A DNA stretch of 64,000 bases. It comes from Cystobacter fuscus DSM 2262. Its GTDB lineage: Bacteria; Myxococcota; Myxococcia; Myxococcales; Myxococcaceae. Where the stretch lies: positions 62,001-126,000 of the forward strand of contig NZ_ANAH02000023.1 in assembly GCF_000335475.2 (NCBI RefSeq). The letters run 5' to 3'. Below, one piece after another: positions 25,953 to 33,398 of the stretch. Every line of letters starts with the position of its first letter. Position 1 is the first letter of the stretch. The position numbers and the translations under genes are program-made. The notes under the pieces were generated by a model. It made no database searches, was not told the origin of the DNA, and was given only the letters and a program-made list of their open reading frames with translations.

Positions 25953-28900
25953 TGGAAGGAGACGGACAACCAGTTCCTACGTCCGGGGTGCGCGGTGAGC
26001 CGCAGGAGCCGCTTGTCCGCGGGGTCCGCCACATCCACGTCGAAGGTGCCCGCCTCCGCGGCGGCCACGCGCACCCGGTCCGCCACGCCCTTGCCCTCGA
26101 CGTTGAGGACGCACGAGAGGCCCCCGGTTTCAATGCGCACGAGCGGCGGCAGTTTCTTGTTCTGGGCGGCGACCTGGCCGAGCGCCGCCACGAGCATCAC
26201 GTGCAGGCGTGGGGACTGGCCCGCGCGGCAGGCGCTCTCGTAATTCGGGTAGGGGAGGGCGCCGAGCTTGGATTTGGCCGTCGTGGGCTTGTTCTTGAGG
26301 ACGAACTCGCACGTTTCGTCGAAGAGCCACAGGGCCTGCTGCCGTGGATCCTCACAGCGGGCGGACGTGAAGCAGACGTCGAAGAACGTCTTCTTGTCCT
26401 TCTTGACCAGCTCCACCTTCGCGTTCTCCCCCTCGAGGGCGGCTTGGAGCTTGTCCGGCTTTCCGTCGAACTTGAGGGAGCAGGACAGACCGTCCTCTTT
26501 GATGGTCAGCAACTCGAAGGGGACCTTCTTCGCCTTGAGCACGGCGAGCCCCTTCACGAGCCCCCAGCCCACGCGGATGTCCATGGCCGCCAGACAGTCG
26601 TTGAAGGAGACGCGGTCCTTGATGAGGAAGAGCGTCTTCTTTCCTTTCGAGAAGACCTTCTCTCCCTCCGCCGTCAGGCCAACGATGAAGTCCTTGTTGG
26701 CCTCAGCCCGCTTGAACATCTTGTCATCGAGCTGGGGCCCCTCGCTGGGCGGCACGGGACGCGCGGTGAAGGGGATCATCGCCTCGGTTTGGGGCGTACC
26801 GGGGCCCTGGGGCGTCTCGCTGAGCCGCAACGAGATGAAGCCCGGGAGTTCGAGCGGTGCGGGCTCCTCGAAGGGGAAGAACCAGCGCCAGCTTCCATCC
26901 GCCAACCGGATGGGCTGCTCGATGACGATGGGATCCTCGCCGTCCAGCTCGCCCACGAGCTTCGGGCGGGGAATGGAGAACTTCGTCTGGAGGAGCTCGG
27001 ACGAGTGCCTGGGCGACAGGGTCTTGGGGGGCGTCGAGGTATCGGTGAGCTCCAGGGTCCAATCGCCCCAGAAGGACAGTGGGAGGGGTTGCACGATGTT
27101 CCCTCCGGGGGCGAACTGCCGGCCCGAGGCGATCGGGAGGGTCTTCGCCCCCTGCCGGGCGAGGAGCGTGACCCGGTTCTCCTTGTCGTAGCCGTAGTCC
27201 TCGTCGATGACGGTCACGAGGAGGGATTCACCGAGGCGCCGCTCGCCCGCCTTCTTCACGCCACCGAAGTAGAGCGGGCTCGGGTCTTCCTTGCGGAAGC
27301 CCGGTACGGGCCAGTTGTCGCGCACGACGGCCTGCTTCTGCTTGTCGAGCACGTTGAGCAGCCAGACGGACGTGACCGGGTGGAGGTTCTCGAGCAGGTG
27401 GCCCGGCGCGAGCGGGCCCGAGTCGGAGAAGAGGGGCGTGCTGGCCTTCTCCTCGCCCTCGATGATCCGGGGGATGTGGGCTTCCTTTTCCGGATCACAC
27501 CACGCGACCTGCGACACATCCTCTTCCTTCGGATGCTGCTGGCCCTGCTCCTCGAGCGCGGCGATCAACTTCTTGAGGACCGTCCTGGCGTTCTCGGGGA
27601 CCCACTCGTTCTTCTGGATGAGACGGACGTTGCGCCAGCGCCGGGTGATGCCCTCGACGAACATCCGGCCATCGGCGCCCGGCAGGGACATGGTCTGGTC
27701 GATGACGAAGCCGCTCGCCGCCTTGAGGCGCATCCGCTCGGCGAGCGCGGGCACCATCAACGAGAACGAGAGCAGTCCGTTCTTGGCCTCACCGAGCTTC
27801 TTCGCGTCGATTTTGAGGCTCGCGGGTTTGCAACCGGCGCTGCTCCCCGCGAAGGGGCCGCACTCACAGCCCTTGAGGGGGCGCGGCATGGGCTTCCACT
27901 CGTCCCCGTGCGCCCGCTCGAAGAGCAACTCGAGTTCGTAGCTGCCACCGGAGACCATGCTGTTCTGGGCTGGAGGGGGCAGGTAGACGGTTTCGATCTC
28001 GAGCGTCAGCGGGTAGTTGAAGCGGTGGCAGGACTCCCAGTCGGGGGCCTTGGCCTGGGGCGCGAAGGAGGTGTTCTGGTCGAGGAAGTTCGCGACGGCG
28101 GGGCCGTAGCCGAAACCGTCGTCATCGGACTGGCTGGACTGGGCGAAGTACTGGTGGGTCGCCTTGTTGAAGTCCGCTTGATCCTCCGGGGGGAGGGTCG
28201 TCGTGAGATGGTTCTTGATCTCATCGAGCTCCAGGAAGTTGTCCTGGGTGTCCTCCTTGAGTTCGACGAACCGGGGCTTGCCGCCGTCCTTGGTGTCGAT
28301 CTTCTCCGCCAGCTCGACGAGCAGCTTGATGCCATTGTCGGGGGCGTCTTCTGGGCTGAACACCTGGAAGTGCATGAACCCCGCGTCGAGCTTCATCTCC
28401 TTGCTCTTGCGGGCGGACTCCGGGGCATTGCGCTCGTCCTCGAAGTCCTTGAGATGTCCGTGGAGGATCGCGCTGTGGCCTGGGAGCGGCCGCAAGAAGC
28501 CGAGGATTTCTCCAGCTTCCACGGGGAAGAAGGGCTCCGCGAAGGTGATGACCTGGCCCTTCTCGAGCGCGATCAGCGCGGCCTTGAGATTGGCCGGTGG
28601 CGCCTTGTAGAGCCAATGGACCTGCCCCTCGCTGTCACAGACGGTGATGTCTTCGAGCGAGAGATTGTCGGCGAGCACCTTGCAGACCCGCTTCGGGCCG
28701 CCGGGCTTGGGGGGCTCCTGGTCGGAGGGGGGAACCGGCTCCTGGGCCCAGCGCAGCGTGCCGGGCTCGGCTCCCTGGCCGGAGATGTTGACCCAGGCCC
28801 CGAAGCGCCGCTTGTACAGCTCGCGGAACCAGGGGACCTGGCTGAAGTAGTTGTCCAGCATCGTGGGCTTCTGGCTCGGCTTGTCCGCGACACCCGGCGG

Positions 28901-30430
28901 AAAGACGGGGGAGCTCAGATGCATGTAGAGCGAGTAGAACGTGCCCCGGCGGGGCCTGGCCTGTGAATCGGAGGGCATCTCCTCGAGCTCGTGGCGGACG
29001 AGGACGAACCCCGGCCAGTTGCCAAAGGCCTCGAGGACGCCGTCCTGGAGGCACGGGGCCTTGTCCCCGGGAAGGCGGGCGGCCACGACGTAGCCGGGGG
29101 CGGCGGCATTGACGGGAGCGAGCTTCTGCTCCGCGGGCGGGAAGAAATGGACACCGCCGTGGAGGTTGCGCTGGAGGCCGAGCACGTAATAGCCACCGAT
29201 GCCGGTGTCGAGCGACTCGTTGTTGTGGTAGCCCTGCCAGGGGCTGGTGGAGACGGTGTTCCCGCGCAAGGGAAAGCTGTACCTGGGCCGGTTGAAGCTG
29301 CTGTCGACCACCTCGGGAGGAGCGTCGGTCTTCACCTCCCGGTAGATGTAGCGTCCACAAGGGCTCTGAGAATGATCCAGGAACAGGTCGTAACTGGAAC
29401 CAACAGTCTCCGGGTTTTTTTCGAAGAAGACTTTCGCTCGCACCAGATTGAAAGACGCGAACCCTTCTGGGAAGGAACTCTGGGGGCTGATGCCAGAGCG
29501 CATTCTGAAGAGCATGTGCGCTGGACCAATCCTGGCGCCCAAATCCACGAAGCCCCTGGGGTTTGGCGTGGACATCCGTCCTCTTTGAACGAGATTGTAT
29601 TTAGACGATGGATCGGCGGTGACCAACCAGAGTTGCTCCTCCGCTCCAACTTGGATGATACAATAGCCAACAATGGCAATGATATGAAGAGGGTTGCCGA
29701 GTCGCTTGCTCCGCATCCCAAAGCCCGTATAGATGACCACCGGGTTGTTGGCTCGCAGGCACTCCATGATGTGGGAAAATCTTTCCCGGATCCGAGCTTC
29801 GCTGCCCTTTATCTCGCCGACGGCGTGACGCAGGGGATCGGGAAGCAGGTTGCCAGTGAATTCGTCTTTTGAGTTCGGCGCTCGATAGCGAAGAATACCC
29901 CCAAGCCCAATCGGACGGGCTCCCGTTGAAGGGAAGATGCGATTGAGAGGAAGTGGAATCTCTCCATTCGGTTCAAGGCATTCGCCCCCTACTTCGTAAT
30001 TCGCCTTCGGGTAGGTTGTCCATCCATTCTTCTTGATGGATTTGTCAGCGGGGATTCCGAAAAAGGCGCGCTCACCCGTTGGATATCGGAGATCGAGCAC
30101 GCATTCTGGGTCCCCGGCTCTCGAGTGCGTAATATATTTTTGCCGTTGGTTCCCACCCCGTATGAGTTGGAAGTAATTATAAAGCATGGACGCCGATGTG
30201 CGTCCGCACCAGTCTGACTCTTCAGTTGCCAGCACTTTCTGGCCAAGCAGTGGAACCTTGAGTACGTGCCATTCCTTGGCTTGCCTCTTGATCTCCTCTG
30301 GGAATTCGTATTGATCGACAGGGAAGACGCGGAGAAGCGTTCCAGACTTGCTGTCTACCTCCACGATGTTGGTGTCAGCCAGTAGGCCTTGTGCGCTTTC
30401 GCTCAAGAAGAATTCTTGCTGGATTCCCAT
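25868..30430 (-). CDS. Giant protein: papain/C39-like domain plus degenerate M23-like domain
   Basis: The frame encodes 1,520 residues; with the part after the frameshift the intact protein would be about 1,830. There is no signal peptide. Residues about 55-285 look like a papain/C39-fold peptidase: SDWCGRTSASMLYNYF with Cys75, NPLHIIAIVGY with His249, and TADPSSKY with Asp273. Residues about 385-695 resemble an M23/LytM domain: NLHGGVHFF (His424/His428 instead of HxxxD), VLVRHEL (His480), YSLYMHLSS (His504) and AGFMHFQVF (His687, first His of HxH lost), so zinc binding may be impaired. The rest is long and beta-rich. The first 1.1 kb is AT-richer than the rest. It follows the SH3 gene by 21 bp. 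A wall-targeting effector is the likeliest role, inferred. Confidence 0.7.
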   Translation of the reverse strand: MGIQQEFFLSESAQGLLADTNIVEVDSKSGTLLRVFPVDQYEFPEEIKRQAKEWHVLKVPLLGQKVLATEESDWCGRTSASMLYNYFQLIRGGNQRQKYITHSRAGDPECVLDLRYPTGERAFFGIPADKSIKKNGWTTYPKANYEVGGECLEPNGEIPLPLNRIFPSTGARPIGLGGILRYRAPNSKDEFTGNLLPDPLRHAVGEIKGSEARIRERFSHIMECLRANNPVVIYTGFGMRSKRLGNPLHIIAIVGYCIIQVGAEEQLWLVTADPSSKYNLVQRGRMSTPNPRGFVDLGARIGPAHMLFRMRSGISPQSSFPEGFASFNLVRAKVFFEKNPETVGSSYDLFLDHSQSPCGRYIYREVKTDAPPEVVDSSFNRPRYSFPLRGNTVSTSPWQGYHNNESLDTGIGGYYVLGLQRNLHGGVHFFPPAEQKLAPVNAAAPGYVVAARLPGDKAPCLQDGVLEAFGNWPGFVLVRHELEEMPSDSQARPRRGTFYSLYMHLSSPVFPPGVADKPSQKPTMLDNYFSQVPWFRELYKRRFGAWVNISGQGAEPGTLRWAQEPVPPSDQEPPKPGGPKRVCKVLADNLSLEDITVCDSEGQVHWLYKAPPANLKAALIALEKGQVITFAEPFFPVEAGEILGFLRPLPGHSAILHGHLKDFEDERNAPESARKSKEMKLDAGFMHFQVFSPEDAPDNGIKLLVELAEKIDTKDGGKPRFVELKEDTQDNFLELDEIKNHLTTTLPPEDQADFNKATHQYFAQSSQSDDDGFGYGPAVANFLDQNTSFAPQAKAPDWESCHRFNYPLTLEIETVYLPPPAQNSMVSGGSYELELLFERAHGDEWKPMPRPLKGCECGPFAGSSAGCKPASLKIDAKKLGEAKNGLLSFSLMVPALAERMRLKAASGFVIDQTMSLPGADGRMFVEGITRRWRNVRLIQKNEWVPENARTVLKKLIAALEEQGQQHPKEEDVSQVAWCDPEKEAHIPRIIEGEEKASTPLFSDSGPLAPGHLLENLHPVTSVWLLNVLDKQKQAVVRDNWPVPGFRKEDPSPLYFGGVKKAGERRLGESLLVTVIDEDYGYDKENRVTLLARQGAKTLPIASGRQFAPGGNIVQPLPLSFWGDWTLELTDTSTPPKTLSPRHSSELLQTKFSIPRPKLVGELDGEDPIVIEQPIRLADGSWRWFFPFEEPAPLELPGFISLRLSETPQGPGTPQTEAMIPFTARPVPPSEGPQLDDKMFKRAEANKDFIVGLTAEGEKVFSKGKKTLFLIKDRVSFNDCLAAMDIRVGWGLVKGLAVLKAKKVPFELLTIKEDGLSCSLKFDGKPDKLQAALEGENAKVELVKKDKKTFFDVCFTSARCEDPRQQALWLFDETCEFVLKNKPTTAKSKLGALPYPNYESACRAGQSPRLHVMLVAALGQVAAQNKKLPPLVRIETGGLSCVLNVEGKGVADRVRVAAAEAGTFDVDVADPADKRLLRLTAHPGRRNWLSVSFHPAGSSTCSPGETSRPAPSASIGSTSPP

Positions 30431-31200
30431 TTCATCCCCCCTGTGGCCACGTCACTCCGTGACGTGGTGGCAATCTCTGTGTTTAATCCTGTTAGGCGCA
30501 CCCTTGGATGTGGAATAGAAACCATCAGAAGGGGCCGGGGGGGCGGTTTTCCACCGGGAAATGTCTGGTTCGATTGTTGGCCAGGTAATTGTTAGCAACG
30601 TCTGGCATTTTTGGGTGATGCATAGTTGTAGGTTGTAGGCAGAGTCGTCTTTCGAGATGTCCTTGATTCTTGCGACCCTTCGCGGGAATTCTCCTTCGGG
30701 CAGTTCGCTGGTTTGTATGCTTGCGCGCCGATGGATGTCCACCCGAAGCACATTCCCATTGACGACCCCGCAGTTCATCAGGATGAATTTCTCCCCTGAT
30801 TGCTCTTGCAGGTTGTACCAAATAGAAGGAAGTGAACGGAATAGTTTGTAGGACTCTGGAGATAGCGTCGGCATCTCCGCCGACTCGTCATCGATGAGCG
30901 AGTACTTGGTTTCGCTTGGATCCAAGGTGCGCGCTTCCTTCTGCAAGGAAGCCTTGAGCGCGTCCGAGACCGTCGAGCTGCTTCGCGATTCAACGATGAC
31001 GTTGAACTCATCATCTTCCGGATCGAATCGGCCCTTCGCTCTTGATTTCATGTGCCCGGTGTAGACGACCAGATTTCCCTCCCGGAACATGGCACTGACG
31101 AAGCGGTTGTCCCTGATGCGGAGTTGATGCCAGTCGTACTCGATTTTTTCCAATTCCCGAGTCAGGCACTCCTCATGCGTGAAATTCGACCGCATGATGC
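29330..31200. other. AT-richer block spanning the SH3/giant gene junction
   Basis: Codon third positions and base runs here (for example TTGGAAGTAATTATAAAGC near 30165) are visibly AT-richer than the flanking genes. The block covers the 5' quarter of the giant gene and the 3' part of the adjacent SH3 gene; a similar patch covers about 31900-32720 in the other SH3 copy. This suggests imported DNA. Confidence 0.6.
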
Positions 31201-31699
31201 TCTGGTTGCACACGACGAGGAAGGACTCGTGGAGGCCGCCCTTGGCCTTGTCCTTGGCGAGTTGCTCGAAGTTGACGTCGAAGAAGAGCTGGGTGAGCAG
31301 TTGTGACGCCTGCTCGTTCTGGGGATCCAAGGTGGCCGCGCGCGCCGCGGCGTCCAGTCTCTCCTTGGTGCTCTTCGCCGCGTCCTGGGCCTGCGCCAGC
31401 AGCGCCTCCAGGTTGGGCTTGTCCGCCCCCACGAGCTTCTCCAGCGTGAAGCCCTCCGCCTCGCCGCACTTCAGGCGCACCCACCCCTTCTTCTGCGCGC
31501 CCTCCAGCTTCTGGCACTCCGTGCCGATGAGGACCTTCTTCACCACCTCCCCATCCGTGCTCGCGCTGCCACGCAGGTTCACCTCCGAGCCCTGGATGTA
31601 GACGGGCCCGGCCTCCTGCGCCCGGCTCGGCGCTCCTCCCAGCACCCCCAGGCACAGCGCCCAGGTCCACAGGTGAAACCCACTGCTCTTCTTCCTCAT
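30452..31699 (-). CDS. Exported SH3-domain protein, copy 2 (candidate immunity protein)
   Basis: ATG 31699 (GGGAAGGA just upstream) begins a 415-residue protein with a Sec signal (MRKKSSGFHLWTWALCLGVLGG). A bacterial SH3 domain follows at about 30-92: GSEVNLRGSASTDGEVVKKV, then KKGWVRLKCGEAEGF. A helical linker (about 95-150) precedes a C-terminal domain of unknown fold with HESFLVVCN, YDWHQLRIRD and MNCGVVNGNVLRVD. It is a paralogue of the next gene upstream: the first 160 residues are almost identical, the remainder clearly divergent. Its stop lies 21 bp before the giant papain/M23-like gene. Periplasmic location, duplication and adjacency suggest an immunity function, but an accessory wall-binding role is equally compatible. 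Confidence 0.7.
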   Translation of the reverse strand: MRKKSSGFHLWTWALCLGVLGGAPSRAQEAGPVYIQGSEVNLRGSASTDGEVVKKVLIGTECQKLEGAQKKGWVRLKCGEAEGFTLEKLVGADKPNLEALLAQAQDAAKSTKERLDAAARAATLDPQNEQASQLLTQLFFDVNFEQLAKDKAKGGLHESFLVVCNQSIMRSNFTHEECLTRELEKIEYDWHQLRIRDNRFVSAMFREGNLVVYTGHMKSRAKGRFDPEDDEFNVIVESRSSSTVSDALKASLQKEARTLDPSETKYSLIDDESAEMPTLSPESYKLFRSLPSIWYNLQEQSGEKFILMNCGVVNGNVLRVDIHRRASIQTSELPEGEFPRRVARIKDISKDDSAYNLQLCITQKCQTLLTITWPTIEPDISRWKTAPPAPSDGFYSTSKGAPNRIKHRDCHHVTE

Positions 31700-31715
31700 G
31701 AATCCTTCCCTCGAT

Positions 31716-31743
31716 AATGTAGGGCGGGGTGGGCCCATGTCAG
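31716..31743 (-). promoter_or_regulatory. Candidate promoter of SH3 copy 2
   Basis: On the minus strand CTGACA (31743-31738) and TACATT (31721-31716) are spaced 16 bp, matching five and four of six consensus bases. The same -10 and spacing are kept in copy B. The implied leader is only about 10 nt. Confidence 0.35.
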
Positions 31744-31946
31744 CGGCACTCGATGCGGCACCGTTGCGTCCGCCATGCCGACGTTCCTCACGAGGAGGAA
31801 GCCTGCTCGAAGCGCTGGATGGCGGTCAAGGACGGCTCCGGCCGCGCCACATTCATAGGTTCGGGTTGTTGGGTGCAACTGGGGCCCTCGCTCTGATGAA
31901 TGGGAGAAAGAGACTCGGGGCGAATCGGCGAATGGTTACGGTTCCA

Positions 31947-33215
31947 TTATTGGATGCCTTCATAGCAATGGTGATAACGAACTTCGTTGGGAGCACCCTT
32001 GTTCGTGGAAAAATACTCATTCAGTACGTGGGCTTTTCCATCTGAGCCTTGGAGTTGCTCGGTCTTCCATCGAGCAATACCCGGTTCGTCCGTTGGCCAG
32101 GTCAGGGTTTGAGAAGTCTGGCATCCACGGTAATTACATAATTCAAAATGGTGGACGGAGTCGTTCTTTGAAATGTCCTTGATTCTATCGGTTTGTGGAA
32201 CGTCTTCTACTCGGGGGAGATCACTTCTTTGTATGCTTGCCCTGTGGTGGACATCCACATGAAGTACTCTTCCAACAATGCTCCCGCAGTTCACCAGGAT
32301 GTATCTTTCTCCGGACCATTCTGTCAGGTTGTACCAAACGGAGGGGAGCGAACGGAATATCCGATAGGCAGCCGGAGACAGCACTGGCATCCCCGCGTAT
32401 TCGCCCTCGAAGTTTGAGTACCTGTTTGCATCCGGGTCCGCGCTGCGTGCTCCTTTTTGCAAGGAGGCCTTGAGGGCGTCCGCGATCGGTGACCTGCTTC
32501 TCGACTCGATGACGATGTTGAATTCATCATCCTCGGGGTCGAACCGGCCCTTCGCTCTCGACTTCATGTGCCCGGTGTAGACGACGAGATTGCCTTCCCG
32601 GAACATTGCGCTGACGAAGCGGTCATCCCTGATGCTGAGTTGGTGCCAGTCGTACTCGATTTTTTCGAGTTCATCGGTCAGGCATTGCTCGTGTGTCCTT
32701 GGGTTTTGCATACCGCGAGGATTGCACACGACGAGGAAGGACTCGTGGAGGCCGCCCTTTCTCTTGTCCTTGGCGAGCTGCTCGAAGTTGACGTCGAAGA
32801 AGAGCTGGGTGAGCAGTTGTGAGGCCTGCTCGTTCTGGGGCTCCAATGTGGCCGCGCGCGCCGCGGCATCCAGGCGCTCCTTGGCGCTCTTCGCTGCGTC
32901 CTGGGCCTGTGCCAGCAGCGTCTCCAGATTGGGCTTGTCCGCTCCCACGAGCTTCTCCAGCGTGAAGCCCTCCGCCTCGCCGCACTTCAGGCGCACCCAC
33001 CCCTTCTTCTGCGCGCCCTCCAGCTTCTGGCACTCCGTGCCGATGAGGACCTTCTTCACCACCTCCCCATCCGTGCTCGCGCCGCCGCGCAGATTCACCT
33101 CCGAGCCCTGGATGTAGACGCTCCCGGCCTCCTGCGCCCGGCCCGGCGTCCCCCAAATCACTCCCAGGCACAGCGCCCAGCTCCGCAGGTGAAACCCGCT
33201 GGTCCTCTTCCGCAT
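31947..33215 (-). CDS. Exported SH3-domain protein, copy 1 (candidate immunity protein)
   Basis: This 422-residue protein begins MRKRTSGFHLRSWALCLGVIWG, a Sec signal, followed by an SH3 domain (GSEVNLRGGASTDGEVVKKV; KKGWVRLKCGEAEGF) and the same helical linker as copy 2. From about residue 165 it diverges: blocks such as YDWHQLSIRDDRFVSAMF stay conserved while intervening segments and the last 130 residues differ (for example SELCNYRGCQ-like versus SLQLCITQKCQ-like regions). It is first in the probable operon SH3-SH3-giant-SleB on the minus strand. The 208-bp gap to copy 2 contains a duplicated leader. Function is unknown; it may recognise wall peptide through SH3 or neutralise the neighbouring hydrolases. 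Confidence 0.7.
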   Translation of the reverse strand: MRKRTSGFHLRSWALCLGVIWGTPGRAQEAGSVYIQGSEVNLRGGASTDGEVVKKVLIGTECQKLEGAQKKGWVRLKCGEAEGFTLEKLVGADKPNLETLLAQAQDAAKSAKERLDAAARAATLEPQNEQASQLLTQLFFDVNFEQLAKDKRKGGLHESFLVVCNPRGMQNPRTHEQCLTDELEKIEYDWHQLSIRDDRFVSAMFREGNLVVYTGHMKSRAKGRFDPEDDEFNIVIESRSRSPIADALKASLQKGARSADPDANRYSNFEGEYAGMPVLSPAAYRIFRSLPSVWYNLTEWSGERYILVNCGSIVGRVLHVDVHHRASIQRSDLPRVEDVPQTDRIKDISKNDSVHHFELCNYRGCQTSQTLTWPTDEPGIARWKTEQLQGSDGKAHVLNEYFSTNKGAPNEVRYHHCYEGIQ

Positions 33216-33231
33216 GAATCCTTCCCTCGGG

Positions 33232-33259
33232 AATGTAGGGTGGGGTGGGCCCGTGTCCG
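33232..33259 (-). promoter_or_regulatory. Candidate promoter of SH3 copy 1
   Basis: CGGACA (33259-33254) and TACATT (33237-33232) on the minus strand, 16 bp apart, align exactly with the candidate promoter of copy 2. Conservation between the two copies is the main support. Confidence 0.35.
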
Positions 33260-33398
33260 CACCATCCGGTGTGGCACCGTTTCGTCCACCCTTCCGACGT
33301 TCCTCACGAGGGGGAAAGCCTGCTTGAAGCGCCGGATTGGGGTCAAGGACGGCTCCGGCCGCGCCACATTCATGCGCTGGCCGCTCCTGCTCCCGCTG

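Larger units (their letters stand above)
30452..31856 (-). repeat. Tandem duplication unit, copy A
   Basis: This unit contains the second SH3 gene and its leader. It corresponds to 31947-33373, with the similarity extending upstream of the gene to the common end CCGCGCCACATTCAT (31842-31856 and 33359-33373). The 5' halves are near-identical, the 3' halves diverged. Confidence 0.75.
31947..33373 (-). repeat. Tandem duplication unit, copy B
   Basis: Partner of 30452-31856. It includes the first SH3 gene and 158 bp of upstream DNA. The leader parts of the two copies share GACGTTCCTCACGAGG and GTCAAGGACGGCTCCGGCCG among other runs. Confidence 0.75.

Noticed and set aside
25952-28966. A 1,004-codon open frame antisense to the giant gene
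   Set aside because: Same cause: a shadow of high G+C codon use, no domain, no ribosome site.
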